From: a virus
DNA length: 23,544 nucleotides
Virus record (IMG/VR): IMGVR_UViG_3300027770_000261
Coordinates: 1-23,544 of that record
Strand: one strand, 5' to 3'
In this document: positions 1-6,719 of the stretch, in pieces
How the letters are laid out: the number at the start of each line of letters is the position of its first letter
Numbering within the stretch: the first letter of the stretch is position 1
Made by a program: the position numbers and the translations under genes
The notes under the pieces: model-generated
Database searches by the model: none
Told to the model about the DNA's origin: nothing
What the model saw: only the letters and a program-made list of their open reading frames with translations

Positions 1-129
1 TGTAACACCCATTGTAATGACTGCCCAATAGGCACCAGCAAACAATGCTGCTAGTCCTAGTATAGAATAATAAGCTCCTACAACGGATACGGCAATACCT
101 GATATGAAAAGTAATATCGTTAAAATCAT
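1..129 (-). CDS. small membrane protein, C-terminus outside window
   Basis: This is an open reading frame that starts with ATG at 129-127 and is still open at the left edge, giving the first 43 residues. They are almost entirely hydrophobic and rich in Ala, Gly and Ile, with probably two closely spaced membrane segments (about residues 2-18 and 22-40). The start lies 4 bases after the stop of the preceding 92-residue gene, as expected for the same operon. The N-terminus resembles a membrane protein that recurs in marine T4-like phages, but I cannot name a function. Partial, so the length is unknown. Confidence 0.6.
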   Translation of the reverse strand, partial: MILTILLFISGIAVSVVGAYYSILGLAALFAGAYWAVITMGVT

Positions 130-133
130 TTAA

Positions 134-412
134 TTATTTGTCTAATCTATCTATTTCTTCTACTGTAGGTCGTTTAGGTACAACGATAAATTTTTCGTTT
201 GGTTTTTTTATGCCTAAAAATTTTAAAAATTGTCTTGTTTCATTTTTAGCACATCTCTCAAAATAGTCGGCTGTCATTTTTGATACTGTCATACCCATAA
301 TAAAGTCTTTTATATGTTCTTTATAATTTTTTGTTAAACCACTTTTAAAACCTAGATAATAACTTAATCCTATAATTAGAATTGCTCCACTAAAAAATAG
401 TACTTCGTTCAT
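134..412 (-). CDS. hypothetical protein with N-terminal membrane segment
   Basis: A 92-residue protein with one hydrophobic segment at about residues 5-21, followed by a charged, Lys-rich soluble part. The predicted orientation is N-out with a cytoplasmic C-terminal domain, because basic residues follow the segment. The ATG overlaps the TGA of the Bax-like lysin gene by four bases, so the two are translationally coupled. Lying directly behind a peptidoglycan hydrolase, it could take part in lysis as a holin-like or regulatory membrane protein. That is context only: I see no recognised holin signature and one span is little evidence. Confidence 0.65.
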   Translation of the reverse strand: MNEVLFFSGAILIIGLSYYLGFKSGLTKNYKEHIKDFIMGMTVSKMTADYFERCAKNETRQFLKFLGIKKPNEKFIVVPKRPTVEEIDRLDK

Positions 413-1110
413 CTTTTAATAACTACCTTTCCATCTTGTCTTAATTTCTTAATTATATTTATAACTTGCTGGTCATAGTCTTTTGTAGTACTCCAACTAT
501 TAAGGCTACTTGCTAATTCTATAGCATCAACTTTACCATACCATCTATTTTGTTTATCTCTTAATCTTCTAAATTCCGTATATGCCTGTTTAGTATTAAG
601 GATTTTAATGTAATCACGGACTGAAGCACATTTAGTATTATATGATTTAACACGCCAAGATAATGTATCAGCATAACCGTGTGGTAACATACCAGCTTCT
701 TTATTCCATACTCGTATACCAAATAAATTATTTCCTTCACGAGCAAATCTACTTAAGCCAGCGTTACTCTCAATAATGGCCTGAGCAATAATAAGATCAT
801 CTGGTATTCTCTCGTTCTTATGTAATTCTAAATTAAGATAAGCAATACACCTTTGCATTGTTTTTATAAATTCTTCATCTGAACCAACTGTAATTCTAGG
901 TTCTGAAAAACCAATTTCTTTTGCCCATAAAATAGTTTTATCAGCAGCTTTTTCTTCTATGTTTATTTTAGATATGTAATTAGGATAAAATGTACCAATA
1001 CCAAAACCTATTAAACATATACCAGTAATTGCAATTATCTGTCTAGTGTGAAATCTTATCTTACGTGGCCATTTATATTTAAAATACCACTTTAAAGGTC
1101 TATGTTTCAT
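409..1110 (-). CDS. Bax/FlgJ-like glucosaminidase, membrane-anchored putative endolysin
   Basis: A 233-residue protein with a strongly basic N-terminus (residues 1-23), a Gly-rich hydrophobic segment at about 24-42, and then a glucosaminidase domain of the Bax/FlgJ type (GH73-like). The core motif around residues 108-115 (IAQAIIES) supplies the probable catalytic Glu114, followed by the typical GNNLFGI at 126-132 and a Trp-Ser-Tyr segment near 151-157. The family cleaves N-acetylglucosaminyl bonds in peptidoglycan. The weakly hydrophobic, Gly-rich anchor recalls signal-arrest-release endolysins, which would let the enzyme reach the periplasm without a classical holin. It lies between small membrane-protein genes. 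Enzyme class is fairly firm; the lysis role and SAR mechanism are inferred. Confidence 0.78.
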   Translation of the reverse strand: MKHRPLKWYFKYKWPRKIRFHTRQIIAITGICLIGFGIGTFYPNYISKINIEEKAADKTILWAKEIGFSEPRITVGSDEEFIKTMQRCIAYLNLELHKNERIPDDLIIAQAIIESNAGLSRFAREGNNLFGIRVWNKEAGMLPHGYADTLSWRVKSYNTKCASVRDYIKILNTKQAYTEFRRLRDKQNRWYGKVDAIELASSLNSWSTTKDYDQQVINIIKKLRQDGKVVIKR

Positions 1111-1433
1111 TATCTTTTACTCACTATATATTCGTAATAATTTCTTGGAGATTGTAATTCAGTAAATTCAGTTTCTTTTACAACTACTTTAACTTTTTTC
1201 TGTAAAAATAATAACCTATTATCGTTTAAATATCTGGACATAGTGGTAAATATTCTTTCAGATTCTTTTTGAGAAAAGTTATTTAAAACATCTTCTTGGA
1301 AATTGCCCTCATAATAAATTGCCTGTTCACCTTTATTTTTAAACCAAGCAAATTCTTCTACTTTCTTTATCGCTTCTAGTACTAATGGTTTTAAATAAGG
1401 ATCTTTAAACTTTTTTGTTTTCACTTCGTTCAT
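1110..1433 (-). CDS. hypothetical protein
   Basis: A 107-residue soluble protein, Lys/Glu-rich, with no membrane segment and no motif I recognise. Predicted to be mainly helical in the first two thirds and to end in a basic tail. Its TAA is adjacent to the ATG of the lysin gene, with a one-base overlap, so it belongs to the same operon running from the promoter at about 2.25 kb. Function unknown. Confidence 0.65.
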   Translation of the reverse strand: MNEVKTKKFKDPYLKPLVLEAIKKVEEFAWFKNKGEQAIYYEGNFQEDVLNNFSQKESERIFTTMSRYLNDNRLLFLQKKVKVVVKETEFTELQSPRNYYEYIVSKR

Positions 1434-1451
1434 AATATCTTTCTATGTTTT

Positions 1452-1865
1452 TTATAATTTTAAACCTACGTGTTTCAATTTTGGCTTAAAACTGTAAAAT
1501 AGTTTGTTGTGGGCACCATTATCATTTACCTGTGTAAACTGATAAAGATGTATCATTTCGTGGGCTAATGTATCCAAGAAATCTCTTTTACTGTCGTATT
1601 GTTTATCCATTTCTAATTTATATACTCTAGTACCTTTTCCTTTATATTCAAACATAACAACTTGACCCATACATTTTTGATATTTAAGTTCTTTGATTTC
1701 TATATCATTAAATGGTATTAATTTGTTATTAAAAATGCCAAGATTTAACATTTTAAAAAAATTTTTAATATCTTTATATGTGGTTTTATATTTCTCTTTT
1801 GAAGTTAACAATGGCTTAAGTTTTTTCTTAACAGTTAAAACTTTTTGTTTTGTTACCTTTATCAT
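1452..1865 (-). CDS. SprT-like zinc metalloprotein
   Basis: A 137-residue protein whose centre carries HExxH (His102, Glu103, His106, in AHEMIHLYQ), with a downstream His119 in a GAHNKLF context as the likely third zinc ligand. This arrangement matches the SprT/Spartan-type peptidase fold, where the HExxH helix is followed by a short loop to the third His. Marine T4-like phages often carry such a gene. Family members include DNA-protein crosslink proteases, but the phage role is not established. There is a very basic N-terminal 25 residues that could contact nucleic acid. It is in one operon with the genes on both sides (3-base gap upstream). Confidence 0.8.
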   Translation of the reverse strand: MIKVTKQKVLTVKKKLKPLLTSKEKYKTTYKDIKNFFKMLNLGIFNNKLIPFNDIEIKELKYQKCMGQVVMFEYKGKGTRVYKLEMDKQYDSKRDFLDTLAHEMIHLYQFTQVNDNGAHNKLFYSFKPKLKHVGLKL

Positions 1866-1868
1866 ACA

Positions 1869-2207
1869 TTACTTACAATCGTCTTGTACTTTTGTATCCT
1901 TTAGTAAACTACATTTATATGATTTGTCTGCTTCAAGTCTTAATTCGGCAGCCGCTTTATCTAATATAGCGGGTAAATACTTTTGTAATATATTAATACT
2001 GTCAAGAGCGAACAGATGAGCAACTCGTGCCAGTTCTTGTTCCATCAATTTAGAAGCATCAATCGGTTGGCCTGATACTTTTTGTGTTATCACGTGGCCT
2101 ATAACAGCCGTATTATATTCACTAGCCTTAACCGATTTCATAAAAAGGGTCAAAAGGCCATACACTAGTAAGCCTAGTATAGTAATGTAAATCAAAAACT
2201 TCTTCAT
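1869..2207 (-). CDS. hypothetical protein with N-terminal signal or anchor
   Basis: A 112-residue protein that begins with Lys-Lys and a hydrophobic stretch at about residues 4-24, followed by SVKAS, which could be a signal peptidase site. The rest is helical and ends in a short Cys-containing tail (two Cys, near residues 98 and 111) that could form a disulfide in the periplasm. It is the first gene after the promoter at 2236-2264 and so probably the first of the operon that also holds the SprT-like and Bax-like genes. No family recognised with certainty. Confidence 0.65.
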   Translation of the reverse strand: MKKFLIYITILGLLVYGLLTLFMKSVKASEYNTAVIGHVITQKVSGQPIDASKLMEQELARVAHLFALDSINILQKYLPAILDKAAAELRLEADKSYKCSLLKDTKVQDDCK

Positions 2208-2235
2208 ATATTTATTGTTTGTTGTTTATATGGAT

Positions 2236-2264
2236 AAGGTAACACTTTAATGTGTTTAGGTCAA
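2236..2264 (-). promoter_or_regulatory. promoter A: TTGACC, 17 bp, TACCTT
   Basis: On the minus strand a -35 element TTGACC (2264-2259) is separated by exactly 17 bases from TACCTT (2241-2236). Transcription would begin near 2229 and run into the gene at 2207. The -10 is poor, which would fit dependence on an activator. An inverted repeat (TAACACTT at about 2272-2265 and AAGTGTTA at about 2247-2240, minus-strand reading) brackets the -35 and spacer and could be an operator. The promoter shares an upstream box with promoters B and C. Confidence 0.6.
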
Positions 2265-2284
2265 GTGTTATAATAAAGAAATAA

Positions 2285-2314
2285 GTGTTTGAAATCAATG
2301 ACTTGAAGTCATTG
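2285..2314 (-). promoter_or_regulatory. upstream box and 19-bp perfect dyad of promoter A
   Basis: 2296-2314 is a perfect dyad, CAATGACTTGAAGTCATTG (9+1+9). The minus-strand box CATTGATTTCAAACAC occupies 2300-2285. The end of the box is 59 bases from the inner edge of the -10, exactly as in promoters B (7582-7597) and C (9220-9235). The likely reading is a binding site for a dimeric transcription factor at about -56 to -85. On the plus strand the dyad followed by TTTTT could also act as a terminator, but no plus-strand gene reads into it. Confidence 0.55.
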
Positions 2315-2320
2315 TTTTTA

Positions 2321-2343
2321 AAGGGTTTTTTAGGAAAACCCTT
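2321..2343 (-). terminator. stem-loop after the 171-residue gene
   Basis: AAGGGTTTT and AAAACCCTT form a perfect 9-bp stem with a 5-base loop, starting 7 bases beyond the stop of the gene at 2350. It separates one transcription unit from the promoter of the next. The tail on the minus strand is only modestly T-rich (TTT then A-rich), so termination strength is uncertain. Confidence 0.5.
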
Positions 2344-2349
2344 AAAACC

Positions 2350-2865
2350 TTAGTTTCTCATAAAATTGTCGTTCCAATTAAAGGCTTCTTTTACACAATT
2401 TTCTGTAAGTCCTTTATAGGTAAGATTCAATTTCTTGTCTTTTATATCAAGTAATGCTTGAGCGTCATCTTTATGTAATGCTTCTAGCATTTGTATAAAA
2501 AGAGTTTCTTTTTTAATTTTTGGTATATTACTTCCACCTTTAATGAATATATAAAGTTTTTTAGATTCATCTAATAAAGAAGTATGGTCTGTTCCAGCTG
2601 GCGCTTCGTTGGCCATATAAGGAGGTGTTCCTTCTGGTATATCCCAAGTAATTTTAGGATCAAAAGCTGCTTTTAATAGCTTTCTTAGACCTTGACTATC
2701 GTTTTTTCTTAAAACTTCTATTTTTAAAGGTTTGTCTTTAGCGTTATTTACTTTGGTAAATATTTCGTGTGCTAAAGGTCTAGCATTAGTAGCCGTACGT
2801 GCTGCCGCTGCCATTCCTTTTTTACTCATCAGGCTTGAGTGCCTGTCTTGTTGTGTTTCTGCCAT
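2350..2865 (-). CDS. conserved phage protein, DUF6433-like, unknown function
   Basis: A 171-residue soluble protein with a Ser/Ala-rich, flexible N-terminus (1-30) and a compact remainder. The middle carries EGTPPYMANEAPAGTDHTSL (about 78-97), which matches my memory of a family common in cyanophages and other marine T4-like phages (I believe DUF6433). No catalytic motif is apparent. The start is supported by GGAGT 8-9 bases before the ATG. It lies directly downstream of the RNase H gene and ends at a stem-loop, so it is the last gene of its unit. Function unknown; possibly structural or replication-associated. Confidence 0.75.
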   Translation of the reverse strand: MAETQQDRHSSLMSKKGMAAAARTATNARPLAHEIFTKVNNAKDKPLKIEVLRKNDSQGLRKLLKAAFDPKITWDIPEGTPPYMANEAPAGTDHTSLLDESKKLYIFIKGGSNIPKIKKETLFIQMLEALHKDDAQALLDIKDKKLNLTYKGLTENCVKEAFNWNDNFMRN

Positions 2866-2890
2866 AATTATTTACTCCAATATTCAAATA

Positions 2891-3736
2891 TTAAAAATCA
2901 CCAATGTTTGTCATTAATGCTTTTAGTTTATGTTCCATAAAATAAGGTAACAGTTTGGACCTGCTAGGTATTTTATAGTTCTTATAGGTATTTATAATAG
3001 TTCTTTCTAGCTCTTCTGGTATACAAGAAAGGTCTATTAATCTCTTATTTCTCTCATAATATTTACTGGTTTCACTGCCAAGAGGTATATTACTAACATT
3101 GGCCCATTCTTCAAGTCTTTTCTTATTAATAGGTCTTTGTTTCTCACCTGTTAAAAAGATGTCATCAGGACTTAATATATTGGGTATACCATCTGAACGG
3201 TCACCTTTTATAATCTGTTCGTGTAGAAATTTTTTAGGGTCTAATCCTTCACCAACAAACACCTTTTGTATAGGACTATATTGTTTAACATTTGGTTTAG
3301 TTTGTAATTGTATAAAGTCTTTATCACCACTTATAATCATAATAGGTTCATCTGTATGTTTTATAAGTGTAGCTATTATATCATCTGCTTCGGCCTTTTC
3401 TATATACATCATTATATAGGGAAAGTTTTCGGCAATTTCATTTTTAATTTCTGTAATAATTTTGAATATATTATCCCAATCTGTGGCAGAATCTACTCTA
3501 CCTTTTCTTCTAGCGTGTTTGTAATTGGGGTAAATGTCTCTACGCCAAGGGTCTCCAGCATCAGCACATAATATAATTTTATCTCCGTACTGTTCTTTAA
3601 ATTTTAAATTAAAACCTCGTAATGAATTAATGACCATATGCCTTACCATTTCTTTATTAGGTTTAATATCAGATTTACCTCTGGTCTGTGCCATAAGATT
3701 TGATATTAAAACTTGATTCAGGTCAATAAGGATCAT
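2891..3736 (-). CDS. rnh: T4 RNase H-like 5'-3' exonuclease / flap endonuclease
   Basis: A 281-residue protein of the FEN/5'-nuclease family, close in size to T4 RNase H (305). The acidic metal-binding residues are in the expected order: Asp5, Asp59 (in CADAGDPWRRDIYPNYK), Glu116 with Asp118 and Asp119 (EKAEADDI), Asp138 and Asp140 (SGDKDF), then Asp179 and Asp182 (GDRSDGIP). It removes RNA primers and flaps on the lagging strand in the phage replisome, matching the primase encoded upstream. The ATG has no Shine-Dalgarno sequence and follows a strong terminator by about 10 bases, so its expression may depend on read-through. Missing N-terminal variation suggests the chosen start is right because Asp5 sits in the first strand. 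Confidence 0.92.
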   Translation of the reverse strand: MILIDLNQVLISNLMAQTRGKSDIKPNKEMVRHMVINSLRGFNLKFKEQYGDKIILCADAGDPWRRDIYPNYKHARRKGRVDSATDWDNIFKIITEIKNEIAENFPYIMMYIEKAEADDIIATLIKHTDEPIMIISGDKDFIQLQTKPNVKQYSPIQKVFVGEGLDPKKFLHEQIIKGDRSDGIPNILSPDDIFLTGEKQRPINKKRLEEWANVSNIPLGSETSKYYERNKRLIDLSCIPEELERTIINTYKNYKIPSRSKLLPYFMEHKLKALMTNIGDF

Positions 3737-3746
3737 TTAAATAAGA

Positions 3747-3782
3747 AATGGAGGCGAGCGTTATATATTTCTCGCCTCCATT
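3747..3782 (-). terminator. strong rho-independent terminator
   Basis: A perfect 12-bp stem (AATGGAGGCGAG with CTCGCCTCCATT) and a 12-base AT-rich loop, followed on the minus strand by TTTCTTATTT. It is the clearest terminator in the window and lies 9 bases after the stop of the winged-helix-like gene at 3792. It suggests that gene is strongly expressed and largely insulated from RNase H. Confidence 0.85.
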
Positions 3783-3791
3783 ATTAACTAA

Positions 3792-4160
3792 CTACGCATT
3801 AATCGGAGAAAGTTCAGATTTTCTAACACTTACTTTATGGTTAGAATATTTGAACGGTGTTCCGTATAAAGCTTGAATACCAGCAGCAATAATTGCTCTT
3901 GTTGGTGTTCCAAGTCTATAAAATGTTTTACCAGCAACTTTGTTACCGTAAATCATATAGCCTTCTGATCTTAAAGTATCGATCATAGCTCTTGGTGATT
4001 CAAGATCAAATCTTGATCTTAAAGTTTTCCAAGCGATGTTCTCACCTTTAGATAAAAGGTTTAGTACTTTTGCTTTTTTTGATAAAGCTTTTCTACCACG
4101 TGTAGAAGTAGCTCTTTTAGCAGTTTTAATAACTACTAGATTTTTTAATGTATTAAACAT
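3792..4160 (-). CDS. putative winged-helix DNA-binding protein
   Basis: A 122-residue basic protein. Residues 1-30 are Lys/Arg-rich and probably disordered. Residues 28-85 look like a winged helix: a helix with KVLNLLSKGE, a turn, a recognition-helix candidate around RSRFDLESPRAMIDTLRSEG, and a beta wing ending in FYRLGTP. Similar small proteins recur in marine T4-like phages. The start has a very good Shine-Dalgarno AAGGAG 8 bases before the ATG, and the gene is followed by the strongest terminator here, so high expression is likely. It could be a transcription factor or an abundant DNA-coating protein; which one is unknown. Confidence 0.72.
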   Translation of the reverse strand: MFNTLKNLVVIKTAKRATSTRGRKALSKKAKVLNLLSKGENIAWKTLRSRFDLESPRAMIDTLRSEGYMIYGNKVAGKTFYRLGTPTRAIIAAGIQALYGTPFKYSNHKVSVRKSELSPINA

Positions 4161-4232
4161 TATATTTTCTCCTTATTTTCATTTACTATTTTACAACCGG
4201 CGACGGCGATTCCATAGGGAATTTCGTGTGAT
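4161..4232 (-). promoter_or_regulatory. intergenic leader of the winged-helix-like gene
   Basis: This 72-base gap is more GC-rich than its surroundings (CCGGCGACGGCG) and has a short inverted repeat ATTCC/GGAAT around 4210-4223. On the minus strand TAAAAT near 4190 could be a -10 element, but no good -35 precedes it. I list it as a possible leader or promoter only. Confidence 0.25.
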
Positions 4233-4718
4233 CTATCTGTCATTAGGTTCTTCAGGTAAATCAAAATCTGGTTCAAAGTTTGTCCAACCATCATTTGTTC
4301 TTTTAATTTCATCTTTAACATCTTTACTAAAAGGTTTATGTGGTTTATGGTTTTCTTCTGGTATTACTCTATTGTAATTAATGATAACTTGTGGGCCGAA
4401 TCTTGTCATTTTAACATCAACTATTTTATCAGCAAGTCTTTGTGCTGGGTGGTCAACTTCAAAATCTCTATAAATCATACCTCTCATAATATCTACCAAT
4501 AAACCTAAATCTTTTGTAAATTCTTGTGTTTCTGTTTTCATTGCCATTTCTACAAATTTTCTTAACACCATCATAGCAATTTCGTCAACATTTCCTTCAA
4601 CAAATTCTTTTGTATTTTCTAATCTAACTCTTTCACCTGCTGCTGGATCTTCTTTTGCTGTCTTTTTATTAACAATTCTTTCCGTTGGAAATAGAATTAC
4701 TTTATCGTTATCACTCAT
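4233..4718 (-). CDS. conserved hypothetical phage protein
   Basis: A 161-residue acidic protein. The N-terminus has VILFPTERI (7-15), then a helical segment (40-85) rich in Met and Val, a short beta region around RFGPQVIINYNRV (105-118), and a charged C-terminal tail rich in Pro and Asp. No cysteines, membrane segments or catalytic motif are evident. I think the family is shared among marine T4-like phages but have no function for it. Its ATG overlaps the glutaredoxin TAA by one base, so it is co-translated with it. Confidence 0.65.
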   Translation of the reverse strand: MSDNDKVILFPTERIVNKKTAKEDPAAGERVRLENTKEFVEGNVDEIAMMVLRKFVEMAMKTETQEFTKDLGLLVDIMRGMIYRDFEVDHPAQRLADKIVDVKMTRFGPQVIINYNRVIPEENHKPHKPFSKDVKDEIKRTNDGWTNFEPDFDLPEEPNDR

Positions 4719-5002
4719 TAATTATCTGATCTTGTAACTTTACCTTCAAAATCTACTAAATCTTTATCGTGTAGATATTCAACCAATTGATTGTAACCAC
4801 CAATAAGTTCACCATTAATCTTAATCTGTGGCATTGATCTAACATTTTTACCAATATCTTCAACTAATGCTTCAGTTGTTAAAAAATTCTCTAATTTTTT
4901 TTCTGTGTATGTAAGGCCAAGATTATTTAATAACAATTTGGCCTTTACACAATAACCACAATTATCTTTTGTGTAAATTGTAACACTAGATATAATGGTC
5001 AT
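4718..5002 (-). CDS. grx: glutaredoxin
   Basis: A 94-residue protein with a dithiol active site CGYC (Cys15, Cys18), cis-Pro58 in SMPQI and the GGYNQL glutathione-binding turn near 68-73, which covers the whole glutaredoxin fold. The role inferred from family and genome context is to recycle the redox-active C-terminal cysteines of the phage ribonucleotide reductase (NrdA), using host glutathione. It sits far from nrdAB, behind a lipoprotein gene, with the start one base after that gene's stop. Confidence 0.92.
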   Translation of the reverse strand: MTIISSVTIYTKDNCGYCVKAKLLLNNLGLTYTEKKLENFLTTEALVEDIGKNVRSMPQIKINGELIGGYNQLVEYLHDKDLVDFEGKVTRSDN

Positions 5003-5003
5003 A

Positions 5004-5621
5004 TTATTGTACTGTTTTTTCTTTAACTATTTCTTTAAAAGCTGTATCTGCTTTTTCCTTTAGTTTATAAGAGTTGGCTACTTCTTCAATATTGTAGTTA
5101 TACATCTTATTATATTCACCTAAAGGTAACTTTAATCCAACCCAAGCTCTATAATAGCCTTGATTAGTTAATGTAACTTCCTGAGCAAACACTTCATAAC
5201 CTCTAACAGGTGTATTTTGTATCACGTTTACTAAAGTAGATTCAACTTGTGATACTACAGTTTTTTGTTCTGATTTTCCTAATTCAGTTATAAACTGTTT
5301 AGATTGTTTGTTCATTTCGCCTTTAATAACATCAGCAATATCTGCTTTTGCTAACATTTTTGCTTTTTCAATAGCAAGGTTCAAATCTGGCGATACTGAG
5401 GTACCTGTACCAAATAAACATTCTTTGTCTGTTCCTCTTGATGCTTTTGTATTAAGATCACAAACTTCTTTTTGTTTTATTTGATTTACGTACCAAGCAG
5501 GAATAACGGTCAATGCGTTTTCTTTTTCTGCTTTAATTTCATAGGTTTGATTTAAACCTGTATTAGCACAAGCCCCTAATAAAAGGCCAAGTACTATTGT
5601 CATTGTTGTTCTTATCATCAT
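5004..5621 (-). CDS. LPP20-like lipoprotein
   Basis: A 205-residue protein with an N-terminal signal peptide and lipobox LLGAC (Cys18). The mature region has PAWYVN, then FGTGTSVSPDLNLAIEKAKM (about 70-89), which is the usual pattern of LPP20/FlgT-type bacterial lipoproteins (Gly-x-Gly followed by an Ala-rich helix). The C-terminal third is helical and charged. It would be an envelope lipoprotein made by the phage in the host. A near-consensus promoter (5649-5677) lies just upstream and AAAAGGAGT lies 17 bases before the first of two adjacent ATGs. Possible roles are superinfection exclusion or envelope change; neither is shown. Confidence 0.75.
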   Translation of the reverse strand: MMIRTTMTIVLGLLLGACANTGLNQTYEIKAEKENALTVIPAWYVNQIKQKEVCDLNTKASRGTDKECLFGTGTSVSPDLNLAIEKAKMLAKADIADVIKGEMNKQSKQFITELGKSEQKTVVSQVESTLVNVIQNTPVRGYEVFAQEVTLTNQGYYRAWVGLKLPLGEYNKMYNYNIEEVANSYKLKEKADTAFKEIVKEKTVQ

Positions 5622-5627
5622 ATAGTT

Positions 5628-5768
5628 TTATTTTGTACTCCTTTTTATATCATATACTAATTCTTGTGTTTTGTCAAGTCCTTTTTTCATATAACCAAAA
5701 AAGTCTTTACTGGACACGTCAAATAGTATAACCCAAAGAAGTGTTAATATAATAATGTTTTTAAACAT
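5628..5768 (-). CDS. 46-residue membrane peptide
   Basis: Short ORF whose ATG overlaps the TAA of the upstream 212-residue gene. One hydrophobic segment (about 4-16) is followed by an amphipathic Lys/Asp tail. The last third of the ORF coincides with a near-consensus sigma70 promoter, so either the coding sequence houses a promoter or the ORF is fortuitous. The tight coupling with both neighbours favours a real gene. Function unknown. Confidence 0.5.
   Translation of the reverse strand: MFKNIIILTLLWVILFDVSSKDFFGYMKKGLDKTQELVYDIKRSTK
5649..5677 (-). promoter_or_regulatory. promoter E: TTGACA, 17 bp, TATGAT
   Basis: Minus strand: perfect -35 TTGACA (5677-5672), 17-base spacer, -10 TATGAT (5654-5649, one mismatch). 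The start point would be near 5642, giving a leader of about 20 bases for the LPP20-like gene. It lies inside the 46-residue ORF and lacks the upstream box of promoters A-C. It would drive the lipoprotein, glutaredoxin and the genes beyond, up to the terminator at 3747-3782. Confidence 0.65.
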
Positions 5769-6406
5769 TATTGTACCTCCCATTCACCGTTCTTGTTAAG
5801 GCACGTCTTTCCGAACGATTTAAAAACGTGATTTGGTCTACTATAATATCGGCAGTATTCTGGAGCCGATACATCTCTATAATAGAATTGAGCAAACAGT
5901 TCCCAATAACCAGGAGTTAATAACCCCTTTCTACCGTCAGCACACTCCAAAATTTCTTTTTTAACTACACTATTTCCTTCATTTGTAATTTTTATTACAA
6001 CATAACAATTTTGATTAGCACTTTCTTTTGGTTTAATAGTTCTACTTAATTCAAAAGTATTTTTATTATTCAAATCGTCTATATCTTTAATAACTTTTTT
6101 ATATAAAGCATTGTCGTGTTGTTTTTCTTCTTCTGACATTTCAACTTTAGGCATAATAAATGTTTCATTTGCTCTTACTTTAGATATACCAATAGATAAA
6201 GCAAAATATACTAAAAATATAATTAAAAAATATTTTCTAATATTAGGTATTACTCTTTTTAATCTCCAAGAATATATCAATTGTTTTTTAGGTAACATTA
6301 ATATAATTAAAGAAAAAATACCTCTTATCATATAAATTAAAGTATCAATTAATTCTATAAAATAAGGTTTTAAAAAATTAGGTAATTTTTTTATATAACC
6401 ACTCAT
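5768..6406 (-). CDS. two-span membrane protein with surface-antigen-like C-terminus
   Basis: A 212-residue protein with two hydrophobic segments (about 15-39 and 59-77), followed by a polar region. The C-terminal 30 residues have a Cys185-Arg-x-Tyr segment and GKTCLNKNGEW (Cys202), resembling the end of rickettsial 17-kDa surface antigens (C-R-x-Y/F ... G-x-A-C-x-x-x-G-x-W). The lipoprotein encoded at 6697-7191 ends the same way, so the two probably share a periplasmic, disulfide-linked module. The ATG overlaps the TGA of the 34-residue gene by four bases. Function unknown. Confidence 0.65.
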   Translation of the reverse strand: MSGYIKKLPNFLKPYFIELIDTLIYMIRGIFSLIILMLPKKQLIYSWRLKRVIPNIRKYFLIIFLVYFALSIGISKVRANETFIMPKVEMSEEEKQHDNALYKKVIKDIDDLNNKNTFELSRTIKPKESANQNCYVVIKITNEGNSVVKKEILECADGRKGLLTPGYWELFAQFYYRDVSAPEYCRYYSRPNHVFKSFGKTCLNKNGEWEVQ

Positions 6407-6507
6407 TTAAATATTGCTATTAACATTAAAATTAATATAAAATATAAGCATATGCCTACACATACCGATTCTAATTGTTTTTTTTCTCTAGGATTTAATT
6501 GAATCAT
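6403..6507 (-). CDS. 34-residue single-span membrane peptide
   Basis: Short ORF with a charged N-terminal part (about 1-13) and a hydrophobic span at 15-33. ATGA overlaps link it to the genes on both sides, which is the best evidence that it is translated. It is the same kind of peptide as those at 7622-7717 and 23079-23141. Function unknown. Confidence 0.55.
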   Translation of the reverse strand: MIQLNPREKKQLESVCVGICLYFILILMLIAIFK

Positions 6508-6719
6508 TCTGAACCGTATTTTATTACATTTGGTGAATCATCAACATTATAAACTCCATATTCATTATAAATTAATGGTTCTGTGTTTTCAAGTTTAGAT
6601 AATGTATCTCTTATTTCGTAAAGTTCGTTTTCTAAACTTCTAAGAGGACTAAACTCTAATTCCTCTATTATTGCTTTTTCTCTTTCTTTTAGTCTATTAA
6701 TTGTTTCTTGGTCTATCAT
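6504..6719 (-). CDS. hypothetical coiled-coil protein
   Basis: A 71-residue acidic protein. The first two thirds form a heptad-like helix (INRLKEREKAI, then ENELYEIRDTLSKLEN), probably a short coiled coil; the tail is polar and Tyr/Asn-rich. A longer frame with a TTG start exists, up to 6767, but AAAAAGG directly precedes the ATG at 6719-6717, and the longer version would only overlap the lipoprotein gene further. Overlaps the lipoprotein gene end by 23 bases. Function unknown. Confidence 0.6.
   Translation of the reverse strand: MIDQETINRLKEREKAIIEELEFSPLRSLENELYEIRDTLSKLENTEPLIYNEYGVYNVDDSPNVIKYGSE

Noticed and set aside
561-746. Minus-strand 61-codon ORF within the Bax-like gene
   Set aside because: Nested fully in the lysin domain in another frame, with no supporting ribosome site or motif.
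1693-2019. Plus-strand ORF of 108 codons
   Set aside because: It lies antisense across the SprT-like gene and its neighbour; no ribosome site, and its composition is that of a shadow frame.
2296-2319. Rho-independent terminator on the plus strand (dyad plus TTTTT)
   Set aside because: No plus-strand gene leads into it, and the same element recurs at fixed spacing from promoters, so an operator is the better explanation.
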